Origin: Marinobacter maroccanus
GTDB taxonomy: Bacteria; Pseudomonadota; Gammaproteobacteria; Pseudomonadales; Oleiphilaceae
Length of the DNA stretch: 64,000 nt
Direction: 5' to 3'
Assembly: GCF_002933275.1 (NCBI RefSeq)
Contig: NZ_PSSX01000003.1
Span: forward strand, 248,001-312,000
The notes beneath the pieces were generated by a model, which was not told the origin of the DNA, ran no database searches, and saw only the letters and a list, made by a program, of their open reading frames with translations. Position numbers and translations under genes: made by a program. The number at the start of each line of letters is the position of its first letter. The stretch's first letter is position 1. This document shows positions 29,192 to 42,509 of this stretch, piece after piece.

Positions 29192-30946
29192 ATTAACACT
29201 CGTCACCGTAAGGCCCTGAAACTGGTTATCGACTTTATCAGCCCCTATCGCCGGGCCGTCACCGGTGCCCTGGTGGCGTTGATCTTCACGGCCGGTATTA
29301 CGCTCGGACTAGGGCAGGGTTTACGTATCCTGGTGGATCAAGGATTAGCCACCGAGTCGCCGGAGAATCTCGCCAGGGCCATCGGGCTGTTTTTCATACT
29401 GGTGCTGGGTCTGGCCTTCGGGTCGTTTGCCCGCTTCTATCTGGTGTCCTGGATCGGCGAGCGGGTGGTGGCGGATATTCGCAAGAAGGTGTTCAACCAC
29501 CTGATTGATCTTCATCCGGGCTTTTTCGAGCAGAACCGGGCCCTGGAGATCCAGTCGCGGTTTACCGCCGATACCACCGTGCTGCAGTCGGTGATTGGCT
29601 CCACCGTATCCATTGCCCTGCGTAACGCCCTGATGCTGGTCGGGGGGTTGCTGCTGCTGTTCATTACCAACGCCAAGCTGGCCAGCATCATTCTGCTGGG
29701 CTTCCCCTTGGTGATAGCCCCCATCCTGTTCTTTGGCCGGCGGGTAAGGGCGCTGTCCCGGCTCAGCCAGGACCGGGTGGCCGATGTCGGCAGCTACGTG
29801 GGCGAGAACCTCACCCAGATCAAGACGGTTCAGGCCTTTAACCATCAGCCCCACGACCGCAAGTATTTTTCCGAGGTATCGGAACGGGCCTTCGAGATTG
29901 CCCGACAGCGTATCCGTCAACGGGCCTGGCTGACCACGCTGGCCATTTCCCTGGTGATGGGCGCAGTAGGTATCGTTATCTGGATCGGGGGCCTGGATGT
30001 GATCAACGGCCGGATCAGCCCCGGCGAACTGGCGGCCTTCGTGTTCTACAGCCTGCTGGTGGGCGTTGCCGCCGGTGCCATCAGCGAGGTGATTGGCGAG
30101 TTGCAGAGGGCGGCCGGGTCCGCGGCACGGCTGTTCGAGCTGCTGCAGACCGAGCCGGCGTTTGAGCGTAAAGAGACCACCCGAACCCTTCCGGAGCCCG
30201 TTCAGGGTGAGATCCAGATTGACCACCTGAGCTTCAGTTACCCGGGGCGTTTGGAAACTCCTGCGCTGACGGATCTCACCCTGACGGTAAACGCGGGCGA
30301 GACCCTGGCCCTGGTGGGCCCGTCCGGAGCCGGCAAATCCACCCTGTTTGATCTGCTGCTGCACTTCTACCAGCCAACGGAGGGCAGCATTCTCATTGAT
30401 GGCATGGACACCGCCGAGCTGTCCCTCGATGCCCTGCGCCGGTGTTTTTCCCTGGTGCCTCAGAATCCCGCCCTGTTCCATGGCACCGTGGCCGATAACA
30501 TCCGCTATGCAAGGCCCGATGCCAGCCAGCAGGACGTAGAACAGGCCGCGAAGATCGCCCATGCCCACGATTTCATCCAGGCGCTGCCCAAAGGCTATGA
30601 AACCCCGCTAGGGGATGCCGGCCTGGGCCTGTCCGGTGGCCAGAAGCAGCGTCTTGCCATCGCCCGCGCGTTGCTGGCCGATGCCCCGATCCTGTTGCTG
30701 GATGAAGCCACCAGTGCCCTGGATGCAGAAAGTGAAAACCTGATCCAGCAGGCAATGCCGGCCCTGACAGCCGGGCGCACCACCCTGGTCATTGCCCATC
30801 GACTGGCCACGGTGCGGGACGCTGACCGTATTGCGGTACTGGACCAGGGACGCATGCTGGCAGTGGGCAGCCACGATGAGCTGATGCGCCATAACGCCCT
30901 CTATCAGCGGCTGGCAAAACTGCAATTCCGGGACGATGCGGCCTGA
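29192..30946 (+). CDS. ABC half-transporter, MsbA-like, with probable ATT start codon
   Basis: This exporter-type ABC protein is 584 residues if read from ATT at 29192. The membrane domain is followed by an ATPase domain with Walker A (GPSGAGKST, near 375), signature LSGGQKQR near 480 and Walker B (ILLLDEATSALD). The frame is open from a TAG at 29168 but has no ATG, GTG or TTG before the GTG at 29273. GTG would remove the conserved basic start and cut into the first membrane segment. GGAGG at 29181-29185 stands six bases before ATT, a perfect distance. The transported substrate is unknown; lipid or drug export is likely. Confidence 0.85.
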   Translation: MNTRHRKALKLVIDFISPYRRAVTGALVALIFTAGITLGLGQGLRILVDQGLATESPENLARAIGLFFILVLGLAFGSFARFYLVSWIGERVVADIRKKVFNHLIDLHPGFFEQNRALEIQSRFTADTTVLQSVIGSTVSIALRNALMLVGGLLLLFITNAKLASIILLGFPLVIAPILFFGRRVRALSRLSQDRVADVGSYVGENLTQIKTVQAFNHQPHDRKYFSEVSERAFEIARQRIRQRAWLTTLAISLVMGAVGIVIWIGGLDVINGRISPGELAAFVFYSLLVGVAAGAISEVIGELQRAAGSAARLFELLQTEPAFERKETTRTLPEPVQGEIQIDHLSFSYPGRLETPALTDLTLTVNAGETLALVGPSGAGKSTLFDLLLHFYQPTEGSILIDGMDTAELSLDALRRCFSLVPQNPALFHGTVADNIRYARPDASQQDVEQAAKIAHAHDFIQALPKGYETPLGDAGLGLSGGQKQRLAIARALLADAPILLLDEATSALDAESENLIQQAMPALTAGRTTLVIAHRLATVRDADRIAVLDQGRMLAVGSHDELMRHNALYQRLAKLQFRDDAA

Positions 30947-31035
30947 GGGCGACAATAGTCGGTTTGTTTCCTGACACCGTACTACTTACACTGTTAGGTG
31001 AAACTTTCGAACCTGAACCCAGGGAGAATGGCAAA

Positions 31036-32313
31036 GTGAGCAATAAAGAATTGCAGGCACTCAAAGAACGCTACGTTGCGGCGGGCGCGGCAAGTCCCAA
31101 CGAACAGTTTGCCGACCACGCAACGAATGCGGAATTGTGGGATGCAGACGGCAAACGCATGATCGATTTTGCCGGCGGCATCGGCGTATTGAATATTGGC
31201 CACCGTCACCCGAAGGTGGTGGAAGCGGTCAAGGCACAGCTGGACAAGCTGATGCATACCTGCCAGACGGTTATGCCCTATGAGGGCTACGTTAAACTGG
31301 CAGAGAAACTCAGTGACGTGGTACCCGTACGTGGCCATGCCAAGGTCATGCTGGCCAACTCCGGTGCCGAAGCCCTGGAAAACGCCATGAAGATTGCCCG
31401 GGCGGCAACCGGCAAGACCAATGTAATCTGCTTTGACGGCGGTTATCACGGCCGTACCTTCTACACCATGGCGATGAACGGCAAAGCTGCCCCTTACCAG
31501 ACGGATTTCGGTCCCATGCCCGGAACCGTGTATCGTGCGCCTTACCCCGTTCCATACCACGGTGTCAGCGAAGACGAAGCCCTGCGTGGCCTGAAGATGG
31601 CCATGAAAGCCGATTCCCCAGCGCGCAATACGGCTGCGATCGTCATCGAGCCGGTGCTTGGCGAGGGCGGTTTCTACGCGGCACCGACCAGTTTCCTGAA
31701 GGAAATCCGCAAGATCTGTGATGAAAATGACATCCTGATGATCGCGGATGAAGTTCAGAGTGGCTTTGGCCGGACTGGCAAGATGTTTGCCATCGAACAC
31801 AGTGGTGTTGAGCCGGATATCATGACCATGGCCAAGAGTATGGCCGATGGCATGCCGATTTCCGCGATCGTCGGCACCGACAAGTACATGGATGCTTCCG
31901 GCCCGAACTCGCTGGGCGGCACCTATACCGGTAGCCCGACAGCTTGTGCCGCAGCGCTGGCCGTGTTCGATGTGTTCAAGGAAGAGGACATTCTTGGCAA
32001 GGCCCAGGCGCTGGGTGAGAAGCTGAAGCAGCGCTTCAGTCAGTGGCAGGAACAGTTTGCCCATGTCGATAACGTACGCAATCTCGGTCCCATGGCTGCC
32101 TTTGAGTTGGTAGAAAGCAAGGAAAGCCATACTCCCAAGCCGGAATTGGCGGCTGCAGTAACCAAGAAGGCGAAAGAGAAGGGTCTGATTCTTCTAAGCT
32201 GTGGTATGTACGGCAATACATTGCGTTTCCTGATGCCGGTCACCATCGAAGACGATGTGCTGGAAGAAGGTCTGGCAATTGTGGAAGAGAGCCTCAAGGA
32301 AGTTGGTGCCTGA
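31036..32313 (+). CDS. gabT: 4-aminobutyrate aminotransferase
   Basis: This 425-residue PLP enzyme transfers the amino group of GABA to 2-oxoglutarate, giving succinate semialdehyde. The PLP lysine is K267 in [11 protein letters not shown]. The cofactor and substrate pockets show [18 protein letters not shown] and [15 protein letters not shown] place the start at GTG 31036 (MSNKELQ), behind AGGGAG. The open frame reaches back to 30964 but lacks a ribosome site there. No gabD is nearby, so the succinate semialdehyde dehydrogenase lies elsewhere. A strong terminator follows. Confidence 0.92.
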   Translation: MSNKELQALKERYVAAGAASPNEQFADHATNAELWDADGKRMIDFAGGIGVLNIGHRHPKVVEAVKAQLDKLMHTCQTVMPYEGYVKLAEKLSDVVPVRGHAKVMLANSGAEALENAMKIARAATGKTNVICFDGGYHGRTFYTMAMNGKAAPYQTDFGPMPGTVYRAPYPVPYHGVSEDEALRGLKMAMKADSPARNTAAIVIEPVLGEGGFYAAPTSFLKEIRKICDENDILMIADEVQSGFGRTGKMFAIEHSGVEPDIMTMAKSMADGMPISAIVGTDKYMDASGPNSLGGTYTGSPTACAAALAVFDVFKEEDILGKAQALGEKLKQRFSQWQEQFAHVDNVRNLGPMAAFELVESKESHTPKPELAAAVTKKAKEKGLILLSCGMYGNTLRFLMPVTIEDDVLEEGLAIVEESLKEVGA

Positions 32314-32343
32314 TCGGCGCTGAATTTCACGAGGAGTCAGAGA

Positions 32344-32368
32344 AGCCGGGCATAAGCCCGGCTTTTTT
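32344..32368 (+). terminator. Intrinsic terminator of gabT
   Basis: AGCCGGGC (32344-32351) pairs with GCCCGGCT (32356-32363) over an ATAA loop and is followed by six T. It lies 30 bases behind the gabT stop. Confidence 0.9.
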
Positions 32369-32523
32369 ATAACAGAAAGAAAAGCGTCGGTTCAGTGTCG
32401 GCGGGCAGCCGCCCTGTTGGCGTACTCTGGCAGCGGTTACGTCCGGGCTCGGATTCGTCGTATACTGCCAGGAGTTTGGCAGTGCCCCTCGGCCTGCTCC
32501 AGTTTCACCAACCAGGCTAGATC

Positions 32524-33288
32524 ATGACGTCTTCGAGCTCCGCCAACGTACCGGACCACAAGCCAAGGCCCTGGGTCGATTTGCTGGTCAGCATTATCAT
32601 TCCCTCCGTTATCCTGATGAAATTCAGTGGCGAGGAACACCTGGGCAACGTCAACGCGCTGCTCATCGGCTTGGCGTTTCCACTGGGCTGGGGCCTGTTT
32701 GAACTGATCAAATACCGGAAGAAAAACTTCATCGCGGTACTTGGCCTGGTCAGTGTCGGCCTGACCGGCGGCATCGGTTTACTGGAACTGGATGCCGGCT
32801 GGCTCGCCATCAAGGAAGCGGCAATTCCGGCAATCATTGGCCTGGCGGTGTTGGCCTCCACAAAGACCAAGTACCCCCTTGTGCGCACCCTGCTGTATAA
32901 CCCGAGTGTTCTGGATGTGGATAAGATCCATAAGACGCTTGCGGAACACAACCGGGTTGATGAGTTTGAAGAACGGCTTCTGAAGGCCAGCTACTTCTTT
33001 GCCGGCACCTTCCTGTTCTCATCGATCATGAACTACGTCATTGCAAAGTGGATCGTGGTCAGCCCATCCGGTACGGAGGCGTTTAATGAAGAGCTTGGCC
33101 GGATGACCCTGGTGAGTTATCCGATGATCGCCATTCCTTCGATGGTCATGATGATGCTGATTTTCTATTATCTGTGGCGCACCATCCGCCGGTTGACCGG
33201 TTACACCCTGGAAGAGGTGATGGCGCCTCATCTTGCGGAGAAAGAGAAAGAAAGGAACAAGTCCTCGGAATCGACCACCGGGAAATAG
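32524..33288 (+). CDS. VC0807-family inner-membrane protein
   Basis: This 254-residue protein has about five or six hydrophobic segments (starting WVDLLVSIIIPSVILMKF) and a charged C-terminal tail (AEKEKERNKSSES). The arrangement, including the middle segment TKYPLVRTLLYNPSV and the stretch SYFFAGTFLFSSIMNY, matches the VC0807 family, whose function is unknown. It lies between two strong terminators and appears to be a single-gene unit. Confidence 0.72.
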   Translation: MTSSSSANVPDHKPRPWVDLLVSIIIPSVILMKFSGEEHLGNVNALLIGLAFPLGWGLFELIKYRKKNFIAVLGLVSVGLTGGIGLLELDAGWLAIKEAAIPAIIGLAVLASTKTKYPLVRTLLYNPSVLDVDKIHKTLAEHNRVDEFEERLLKASYFFAGTFLFSSIMNYVIAKWIVVSPSGTEAFNEELGRMTLVSYPMIAIPSMVMMMLIFYYLWRTIRRLTGYTLEEVMAPHLAEKEKERNKSSESTTGK

Positions 33289-33327
33289 CAGGCCTGGACG
33301 TTTTCCGATAAGGCCGGACATAAAAAA

Positions 33328-33362
33328 GCGGCGGAGGTTTGAAAGCCTCCGCCGCTTTTTTT
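33328..33362. terminator. Bidirectional terminator between VC0807-family gene and gyrB
   Basis: A 10-bp GC-rich stem (GCGGCGGAGG at 33328-33337, CCTCCGCCGC at 33346-33355) is flanked by six A on the left and seven T on the right. It can therefore end transcripts from both convergent genes. Confidence 0.92.
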
Positions 33363-33383
33363 ATTGCACCTGGGACTGGTTGA

Positions 33384-36981
<3,598 letters not shown>

Positions 36982-37031
36982 AGAAAAGCAAACTCGAAGG
37001 CGAGGGGGAAGGAAGCCAAAAAAACACCCGG

Positions 37032-37075
37032 AAAACAAAAAGGGCAGCGTTACCTGACTTCAGCAACGCTGCCCT
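37032..37075 (-). terminator. Intrinsic terminator between the ABC1 kinase gene and recF
   Basis: AGGGCAGCGTT (37041-37051) pairs with AACGCTGCCCT (37065-37075). Read on the minus strand the stem is followed by TTTTGTTTT. It should stop transcription from dnaA-dnaN and the kinase gene before recF, about 50 bases further on. Confidence 0.85.
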
Positions 37076-37109
37076 AGTGTACAAAAGCCAATCGCTTAAG
37101 GCGACAGCC

Positions 37110-38381
37110 TCAATGGAGCATATTCAACCGTTCATCCATAAACACATCCATTTCCGGAGCGAGGATGTGAACGTACCGATCGAAATACAGGAACTGTTTC
37201 AGCAGCAGGGCAAATTCCCTTGGAAAATGCAGGCCGTGGCTTTCACCGATCTTAACCATATCCATCAGAATGTGATTAACGTCGTCCTCCGCCTGGTCCG
37301 CTTCATAGGGCACTTCATCCGGCACCATCTTGTCCATCTGCTGATACAGCCTTCTCAGATCAGCGGCGAGATCTTCAGCCCGAACCATCTGGCGGGTTAT
37401 CCCGATACGGATCATGGCATCGGCCATGCCTTCGAAATTGCCAACCATCACAGCCGAAATAAAATCGCTGACCGCCTGCCAGGTATCCGGTTTGATTCGA
37501 CCAACAATGCCAAAATCGATAAAGCCAACCCGGCCATCCTTCAGGACCATCAGGTTGCCGGCATGAACATCCGCGTGGAAGAACTCGCACTGAGTAAGGC
37601 TGGAAAACCAGGTGTTCATGGCAGTGATCAGGGTGCGCTCCGGATCACGGGCGTAACCGCGAATGCTCTCCAGATCCGTCAGTGACACACCATGGAAGCG
37701 CTCCATGGTCAGAATACGACGGGTACTGCAATGCTCAAACACTCTGGGCACCGCCGCGTCTTCATTATGGGTGTCATGCAGGAAATCCCGGAAAACCTTC
37801 AGGTTGTTGGCTTCCTTGATAAAGTCACACTCTTCCATCATGGTCCGCTGGATTTCCTCCACAATACCGGACATGGAAGTCCAGGACAGTTTCGGCGCCA
37901 GAGTCTCAAGGATTCGGGCGGACAGATACAGGAAGTTCAGGTCCGTCAGCAGGATGTTCTCAACCCCCGGCTTCTGAACCTTGATAACCACTTCTTCACC
38001 GGATACCAACCGGGCTGCGTGAACCTGCGCAATCGAAGCCGAGGCCAATGCCACCGGATCGATTTCCGCATAAACCTCATCCAGCGGCCGACCCAGCTCG
38101 TCCCGGATGATCTTCTTGATCACACCGAAGGGCAGGTTAGGGGTCTTGTCCAGGCAGTACTGGAATTCCTCCACATACTCCTTGGGGAAAAACGTGGGAG
38201 AACTGGCAATAAACTGCCCCAGCTTTATGTAGGTCGCACCGAGTGACTCAAACGTCTGCCTCAACAGCCTGGGCGTGGGAGGACGGTCCCCCCGCAGCCA
38301 GTTAATCCCGGTGCGCCCGAGTACCGACACAGTCTGGCCAATCCTGAAGGCGCCTTTGATTCCATTCGTTACGGTACTCAT
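37110..38381 (-). CDS. ABC1/AarF/UbiB-family atypical kinase
   Basis: This protein of about 423 residues belongs to the ABC1 (ADCK/UbiB) kinase-like family. It shows the KxGQ motif (YIKLGQFIASSP), an Ala-rich nucleotide loop (ASASIAQVHAA), the lysine VIKVQKPG, ECDFIKEANN, the HxDxxxxN motif HADVHAGNL and the DFG triad FIDFGIVGRI. UbiB members support ubiquinone synthesis; others act in lipid handling. AGGAGG overlaps the dnaN stop, so it is coupled to dnaN. I prefer the ATG at 38381 (MSTVTNG), with good spacing, over the ATG at 38390. It differs from standard UbiB by lacking clear C-terminal membrane helices. Its presence between dnaN and recF is unusual. Confidence 0.85.
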   Translation of the reverse strand: MSTVTNGIKGAFRIGQTVSVLGRTGINWLRGDRPPTPRLLRQTFESLGATYIKLGQFIASSPTFFPKEYVEEFQYCLDKTPNLPFGVIKKIIRDELGRPLDEVYAEIDPVALASASIAQVHAARLVSGEEVVIKVQKPGVENILLTDLNFLYLSARILETLAPKLSWTSMSGIVEEIQRTMMEECDFIKEANNLKVFRDFLHDTHNEDAAVPRVFEHCSTRRILTMERFHGVSLTDLESIRGYARDPERTLITAMNTWFSSLTQCEFFHADVHAGNLMVLKDGRVGFIDFGIVGRIKPDTWQAVSDFISAVMVGNFEGMADAMIRIGITRQMVRAEDLAADLRRLYQQMDKMVPDEVPYEADQAEDDVNHILMDMVKIGESHGLHFPREFALLLKQFLYFDRYVHILAPEMDVFMDERLNMLH

Positions 38382-38396
38382 CAATCTCATCTCCTC

Positions 38397-39500
38397 CTAC
38401 AGCCTCATGGGCATGACAACATAGAGGCAGCGGTTATCATTCTGCGCCTCTATCAACGCACTACTATTCGGGTTGGACAGGGTAATTTTTACCTGGTCCT
38501 CATCCAGCGCGTTCATTACATCCACCAGATAGCCTACATTAAAACCGATCTGCAGGGATTCGCCCTGGTAGTCCACCGGCAGCGCGTCTTCGGCCTGTTC
38601 CTGGTCCGGGTTATTGGCGAAGACCTGGAGCTCATTCGATGCCAGGTTGAGTCGCACACCGCGGATATTCTCATGGGACAGAATACCCGCACGTTGAAGG
38701 GTATTCTTTAGAGTCGCGCGGTCGGCCAGAACAATCTTGTCGCCCCCACGCGGAATAACACGGTTGTAGTCGGGGAATTTGCCTTCGATGAGTTTCGAGG
38801 TAAAGGTGTAAGAACCCACTGTCGCCCGAAGGTGATTGTCACCGATTACCAGGGTGACCGGTGTTTCCACGTCATCCAGCAGTCGGGACAGTTCCAGAAC
38901 CCCTTTACGAGGAACGATCACCTGCCGTAACTCCGGGCAATTAGTCACCAGTTCCAGATGTGCCATCGCCAGTCGGTGACCATCGGTCGCCACCGTCCGT
39001 ACATGATCCTTGTCCACTTCCAGTAACAGGCCGTTCAGGTAATAACGAACGTCCTGCTGGGCCATGGCGAACGCCGTTGCATCTAGCATCCGGCCCAGTT
39101 CTTTTTGCGGCAGCTCCAGACGGAAGCTCTCGTCTTCGTCTTCCACATTCGGGAAGTGTTCCGCCGGCAATGTGGATAATGTGAAGTGACTGGCTCCGCA
39201 GCGCAGATGCAACCGATCGCCCTCAAGGGACAGCTCCATCGGCGCTTCGTCACCCAGGGCCCGGGAAATATCGGACAATTTACGAGCCGGGACGGTAATC
39301 CGGCCAGGCTGATCCACATGCACCGGTGTAATCCGCGCCACCAGTTCCACTTCCATATTGGTACCGGTCAGGGTCAGGGTATTGTCCTCGGCCACCAGCA
39401 ATACGTTGGACAGCACCGGCATGGTTTGTTTCTTTTCCACCACGCCGGCAATGCTTTGCAGCGGGGTAAGCAGGGATTCACGGCTGATCGTCAGTTTCAT
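38397..39500 (-). CDS. dnaN: DNA polymerase III beta sliding clamp
   Basis: This 367-residue protein forms the ring that tethers polymerase III to DNA. The N-terminus MKLTISRESLLTPLQSIAGV, the internal YYLNGLLLEV and LATDGHRLA-like segment (VATDGHRLAMAHL) and the C-terminal YVVMPMRL are standard. The gene lies 55 bases behind dnaA on the same strand and reads into the ABC1 kinase gene. Confidence 0.97.
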   Translation of the reverse strand: MKLTISRESLLTPLQSIAGVVEKKQTMPVLSNVLLVAEDNTLTLTGTNMEVELVARITPVHVDQPGRITVPARKLSDISRALGDEAPMELSLEGDRLHLRCGASHFTLSTLPAEHFPNVEDEDESFRLELPQKELGRMLDATAFAMAQQDVRYYLNGLLLEVDKDHVRTVATDGHRLAMAHLELVTNCPELRQVIVPRKGVLELSRLLDDVETPVTLVIGDNHLRATVGSYTFTSKLIEGKFPDYNRVIPRGGDKIVLADRATLKNTLQRAGILSHENIRGVRLNLASNELQVFANNPDQEQAEDALPVDYQGESLQIGFNVGYLVDVMNALDEDQVKITLSNPNSSALIEAQNDNRCLYVVMPMRL

Positions 39501-39555
39501 GGCACTCAGCTTTCTTTATGTTGGAAGGGTGAATGTTGTTTGCCAACGCCCGGCA

Positions 39556-41010
39556 TCAGGTGGTCAGCAGTCTCATAAAATTCTGATAATCCTCGCGGAT
39601 GCCCGGATCAGTCTCCTGCAACTCCACGATTTTCTTGCACGCATGCAAAACGGTGGTGTGATCACGACCGCCAAAGGCATCGCCAATCTCCGGCAAACTG
39701 TGATTGGTCAGCTCCTTCGACAGCGCCATGGCAACCTGTCTTGGCCGGGTGACCGTTCGGGTTCGGCGTTTGGATAGCAGGTCGGCCACCTTGATCTTGT
39801 AATACTCGGCCACAGTGCGCTGAATATTATCGATGCTCACCTGTTTTTCATGCAGCGCCAACAAGTCTTTCAAGCTCTCCCGGATAAACGGAGGGGTGAT
39901 CTCCGAACCGGTGAAGTGAGCATTCGCTATCACCAGACGAAGCGCCCCTTCAAGCTCCCGTACATTGGAACGAATTTTCTGGGCAATAAAAAAAGCCGCT
40001 TCGCTGCTGAGCTTCACGTTGGCCTGATCGGCCTTTTTCATAAGAATCGCCACCCGGGTTTCCAGTTCCGGTGGCTCAACCATGACAGTCAGCCCCCAGC
40101 CAAACCGGGATTTCAGCCGTTCTTCCATATCGACAATTTCTTTCGGGAACCGATCACAGGTCACAATGACCTGCTGACCACCTTCCAGCAGCGCATTGAA
40201 GGTATGAAAGAACTCTTCCTGGGAACGCTCCTTGCGGGCAAAGAACTGGATGTCGTCAATCAACAGCGCATCTACGGATCGGTAATAGCGCTTGAACTCG
40301 TTGATGGCGTTCAGCTGCAATGCCTTGACCATATCTGCCACAAACCGTTCCGAGCGGAGATAGGCCACTTTCGCCTTGGGGTTGCGACGGACAATTTCGT
40401 TGCCGATGGCGTGCATCAGGTGGGTCTTACCCAGACCAACACCGCCGTAAAGGAACAGCGGATTGTAGGCACCCCCCGGATTCTCCGCCACCTGCATCGA
40501 CGCAGCCCGTGCCAGCTGGTTGGATTTACCTTCAACAAAGGTTTCGAAGGTGAACCCCTCATTCAGAAAACTCTGGTGCTTGATATCACCTTCAACCTGA
40601 ACCGGCCGCCGCTCGCTGCCACTTTTCGGGCGGACAGAGGGCGAACCGGCCACCGTGGCAGCCACACCCTTCTCTTCTTCGGTAACCCGGCTACCGCTTT
40701 CTTCATGAACCTGGCCATTCACACGCACAGGTGCTTCCGAGCGTTTAACGGGTTCATCTTCACGGGGTGCCGACCCCACTTTCATATTGACCCGGGGAGC
40801 CTGCCCGCCGTTCAGATCCTTGAGTACCTCTTCAATACGCCGCAGATACTTTTCATTCACCCAATCCATCACGAAACGGTTGGGAGCGAACAGCATCAGC
40901 TGCCCCTCCCGATGATCGGATTGCAGGGGCCTGAGCCAGGTATTGAACTGTTGTGCGGGAAACTCGTCCCGGAGTACTTCAAGACATTGATGCCACATAC
41001 TGTTTGGCAC
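39556..41010 (-). CDS. dnaA: Chromosomal replication initiator protein DnaA
   Basis: This 484-residue AAA+ initiator opens oriC. Domain I begins [15 protein letters not shown]. The ATPase shows Walker A ([11 protein letters not shown], near 190) and Walker B (LLIDDIQFF). Domain IV ends with the DnaA-box reader [16 protein letters not shown] start at GTG 41010 (VPNSMWHQ), with GGGAG nine bases upstream. An ATG at 41061 would add 17 residues and has its GGACAGG too close. oriC lies directly upstream. Confidence 0.96.
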   Translation of the reverse strand: MPNSMWHQCLEVLRDEFPAQQFNTWLRPLQSDHREGQLMLFAPNRFVMDWVNEKYLRRIEEVLKDLNGGQAPRVNMKVGSAPREDEPVKRSEAPVRVNGQVHEESGSRVTEEEKGVAATVAGSPSVRPKSGSERRPVQVEGDIKHQSFLNEGFTFETFVEGKSNQLARAASMQVAENPGGAYNPLFLYGGVGLGKTHLMHAIGNEIVRRNPKAKVAYLRSERFVADMVKALQLNAINEFKRYYRSVDALLIDDIQFFARKERSQEEFFHTFNALLEGGQQVIVTCDRFPKEIVDMEERLKSRFGWGLTVMVEPPELETRVAILMKKADQANVKLSSEAAFFIAQKIRSNVRELEGALRLVIANAHFTGSEITPPFIRESLKDLLALHEKQVSIDNIQRTVAEYYKIKVADLLSKRRTRTVTRPRQVAMALSKELTNHSLPEIGDAFGGRDHTTVLHACKKIVELQETDPGIREDYQNFMRLLTT

Positions 41011-41061
41011 GACAGCCTGCTCCCGATAACCCTGAAATGTCTCTGAACGGACAAGGGACAT

Positions 41062-41655
41062 CCTGTCCAGTGAGATGGCCCCGGATTCTAACCCGACCGG
41101 CCTCCCAGTGAAAGAGCCGCAGCCGGTTCATGAACAGCCTGTGGAAATTTATCTCTTTGTATTTCAGTTTTTTACAAACTTACCTACAACCTTGTGTACA
41201 GAAAATAAGTTCTTTAAAAGTTACCCACAGCCCTGTGTGTACAGCCGGGGTTTAACCCTGTTAGGAACCCCGGGACGCAACCGGGGATAACTTGGATTCA
41301 TCACACAATTCCGACTTACCCACATTTCGCCCTGCCGCCGTCCACAGCGCTCACGGTGCCTTATCAATACCCTTATAAACCGCGCAAAAGACTGTTTTTT
41401 CAATTTTTTTATCGCTTATCCACAGAAACCTTCGATACTAATAACAGTAATAATTAATCCTTAAAAGAATTCTAAAAAGACTTACTGAATTTATTACCTG
41501 GCCAGTTGATTCAAGAATTTTCAGCATGCGCACAACCCCCTAGCAATAAGCATTGAATTCCCACCGGTATTTGCATAGAATGCCGCTCCTGTTTTGGCTG
41601 TTCATTTTCCAGCCAGTTACTGAATTTCCAACTTACGAATTGTGAGATCATCACC
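41062..41655. other. oriC: Probable chromosomal origin of replication oriC
   Basis: This 594-bp gap between divergent dnaA and rpmH holds one perfect DnaA box (TTATCCACA, 41416-41424) and three one-mismatch boxes (TTACCCACA at 41221-41229 and 41316-41324, the complement of ATTTCCACA at 41140-41148). A strongly AT-rich tract from about 41395 to 41515 could be the unwinding element. Gene order and the nearby parS sites agree. The precise borders are inferred. Confidence 0.88.
41553..41581 (+). promoter_or_regulatory. Probable rpmH promoter
   Basis: TTGAAT (41553-41558), a 17-base spacer and TAGAAT (41576-41581) form a good sigma-70 promoter about 75 bases before the rpmH start. Confidence 0.65.
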
Positions 41656-41790
41656 ATGAAAAGAACGTTTCAACCAAGCGTCCTGAAGCGTAAGCGCGTT
41701 CACGGTTTCCGCGCCCGTATGGCCACTGCGAACGGTCGCAAGGTAATTTCCCGTCGTCGTGCCAAGGGCCGCGCACGTCTGTCCGCGTAA
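41656..41790 (+). CDS. rpmH: 50S ribosomal protein L34
   Basis: This 44-residue, very basic protein of the large ribosomal subunit starts [18 protein letters not shown] and ends KGRARLSA, as in all gammaproteobacteria. It is the first gene on the plus-strand side of oriC and runs into rnpA after 14 bases. Confidence 0.97.
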   Translation: MKRTFQPSVLKRKRVHGFRARMATANGRKVISRRRAKGRARLSA

Positions 41791-41804
41791 GCTCTGATTG
41801 CCTC

Positions 41805-42212
41805 ATGAAGGCTTTGAGTTTCCCGAAATCACATCGTCTTTTGCGACCTGCTGATTACGGCAAAGTCTTCAACGACGTGCAGCTGAAGGTTCCGCACCGG
41901 AATTTTCTGATCCTGGCAACACCGAATAATCTCGGTCACGCCAGGATCGGTTTGATCTTTTCGAAGAAGAACCTGAAGCTGGCCGTCCAGAGAAACCGGG
42001 TGAAACGCCAGGTCAGGGAAAGTTTCCGGCACCAGACCGATCTGCCCGGTCTCGACCTCGTGGTTCTGGGACGTCAGGGACTGGTTTCCCTGGATAACCA
42101 GTCGGTACGGGCATCCATGGACGACCTCTGGCGACGTCTCAGAAAAAAGTACGCTCAATCTCAGCCATCCGGGGCAGCAACACCAGACACTGCCGGTCGA
42201 GGAACGGGTTAA
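41805..42212 (+). CDS. rnpA: Ribonuclease P protein component
   Basis: This 135-residue basic protein assists the RNase P RNA in cutting the 5' leader of tRNA precursors. The RNR motif region is present as [17 protein letters not shown], with RIGLIFSKK before it. Its stop shares one base with the yidD start (TAATG), so translation is coupled. Confidence 0.95.
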   Translation: MKALSFPKSHRLLRPADYGKVFNDVQLKVPHRNFLILATPNNLGHARIGLIFSKKNLKLAVQRNRVKRQVRESFRHQTDLPGLDLVVLGRQGLVSLDNQSVRASMDDLWRRLRKKYAQSQPSGAATPDTAGRGTG

Positions 42213-42505
42213 TGCGCAAGCTCCTGCTTCTGCCCATCCGCTTCTATCAGTACGCAATCAGCCCCCTGATGGCCAGTCACTGCCGCCATTACCCCACCTG
42301 TTCACAATACGCCGTTGAAGCCATAACCCACCATGGCGCGCTTAAAGGATTATTTCTCGCAATCCGGCGTCTGTTAAGGTGTCATCCCTGGGCGGAAGGC
42401 GGTTATGATCCTGTGCCGGGAACAACAGAACCCCGGGTTCAGGAAATCGTAACAACCTGCGTACACGCTGATCATTCCCATACAACAACCCAGACCAGAC
42501 AGTAA
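42212..42505 (+). CDS. yidD: Membrane protein insertion efficiency factor YidD
   Basis: This 97-residue protein has an amphipathic N-terminus and the conserved cysteine motif [16 protein letters not shown], followed by [14 protein letters not shown]. It assists YidC-dependent membrane insertion. The C-terminal tail, rich in His and Thr, is not conserved. Confidence 0.93.
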   Translation: MRKLLLLPIRFYQYAISPLMASHCRHYPTCSQYAVEAITHHGALKGLFLAIRRLLRCHPWAEGGYDPVPGTTEPRVQEIVTTCVHADHSHTTTQTRQ

Positions 42506-42509
42506 CTCT

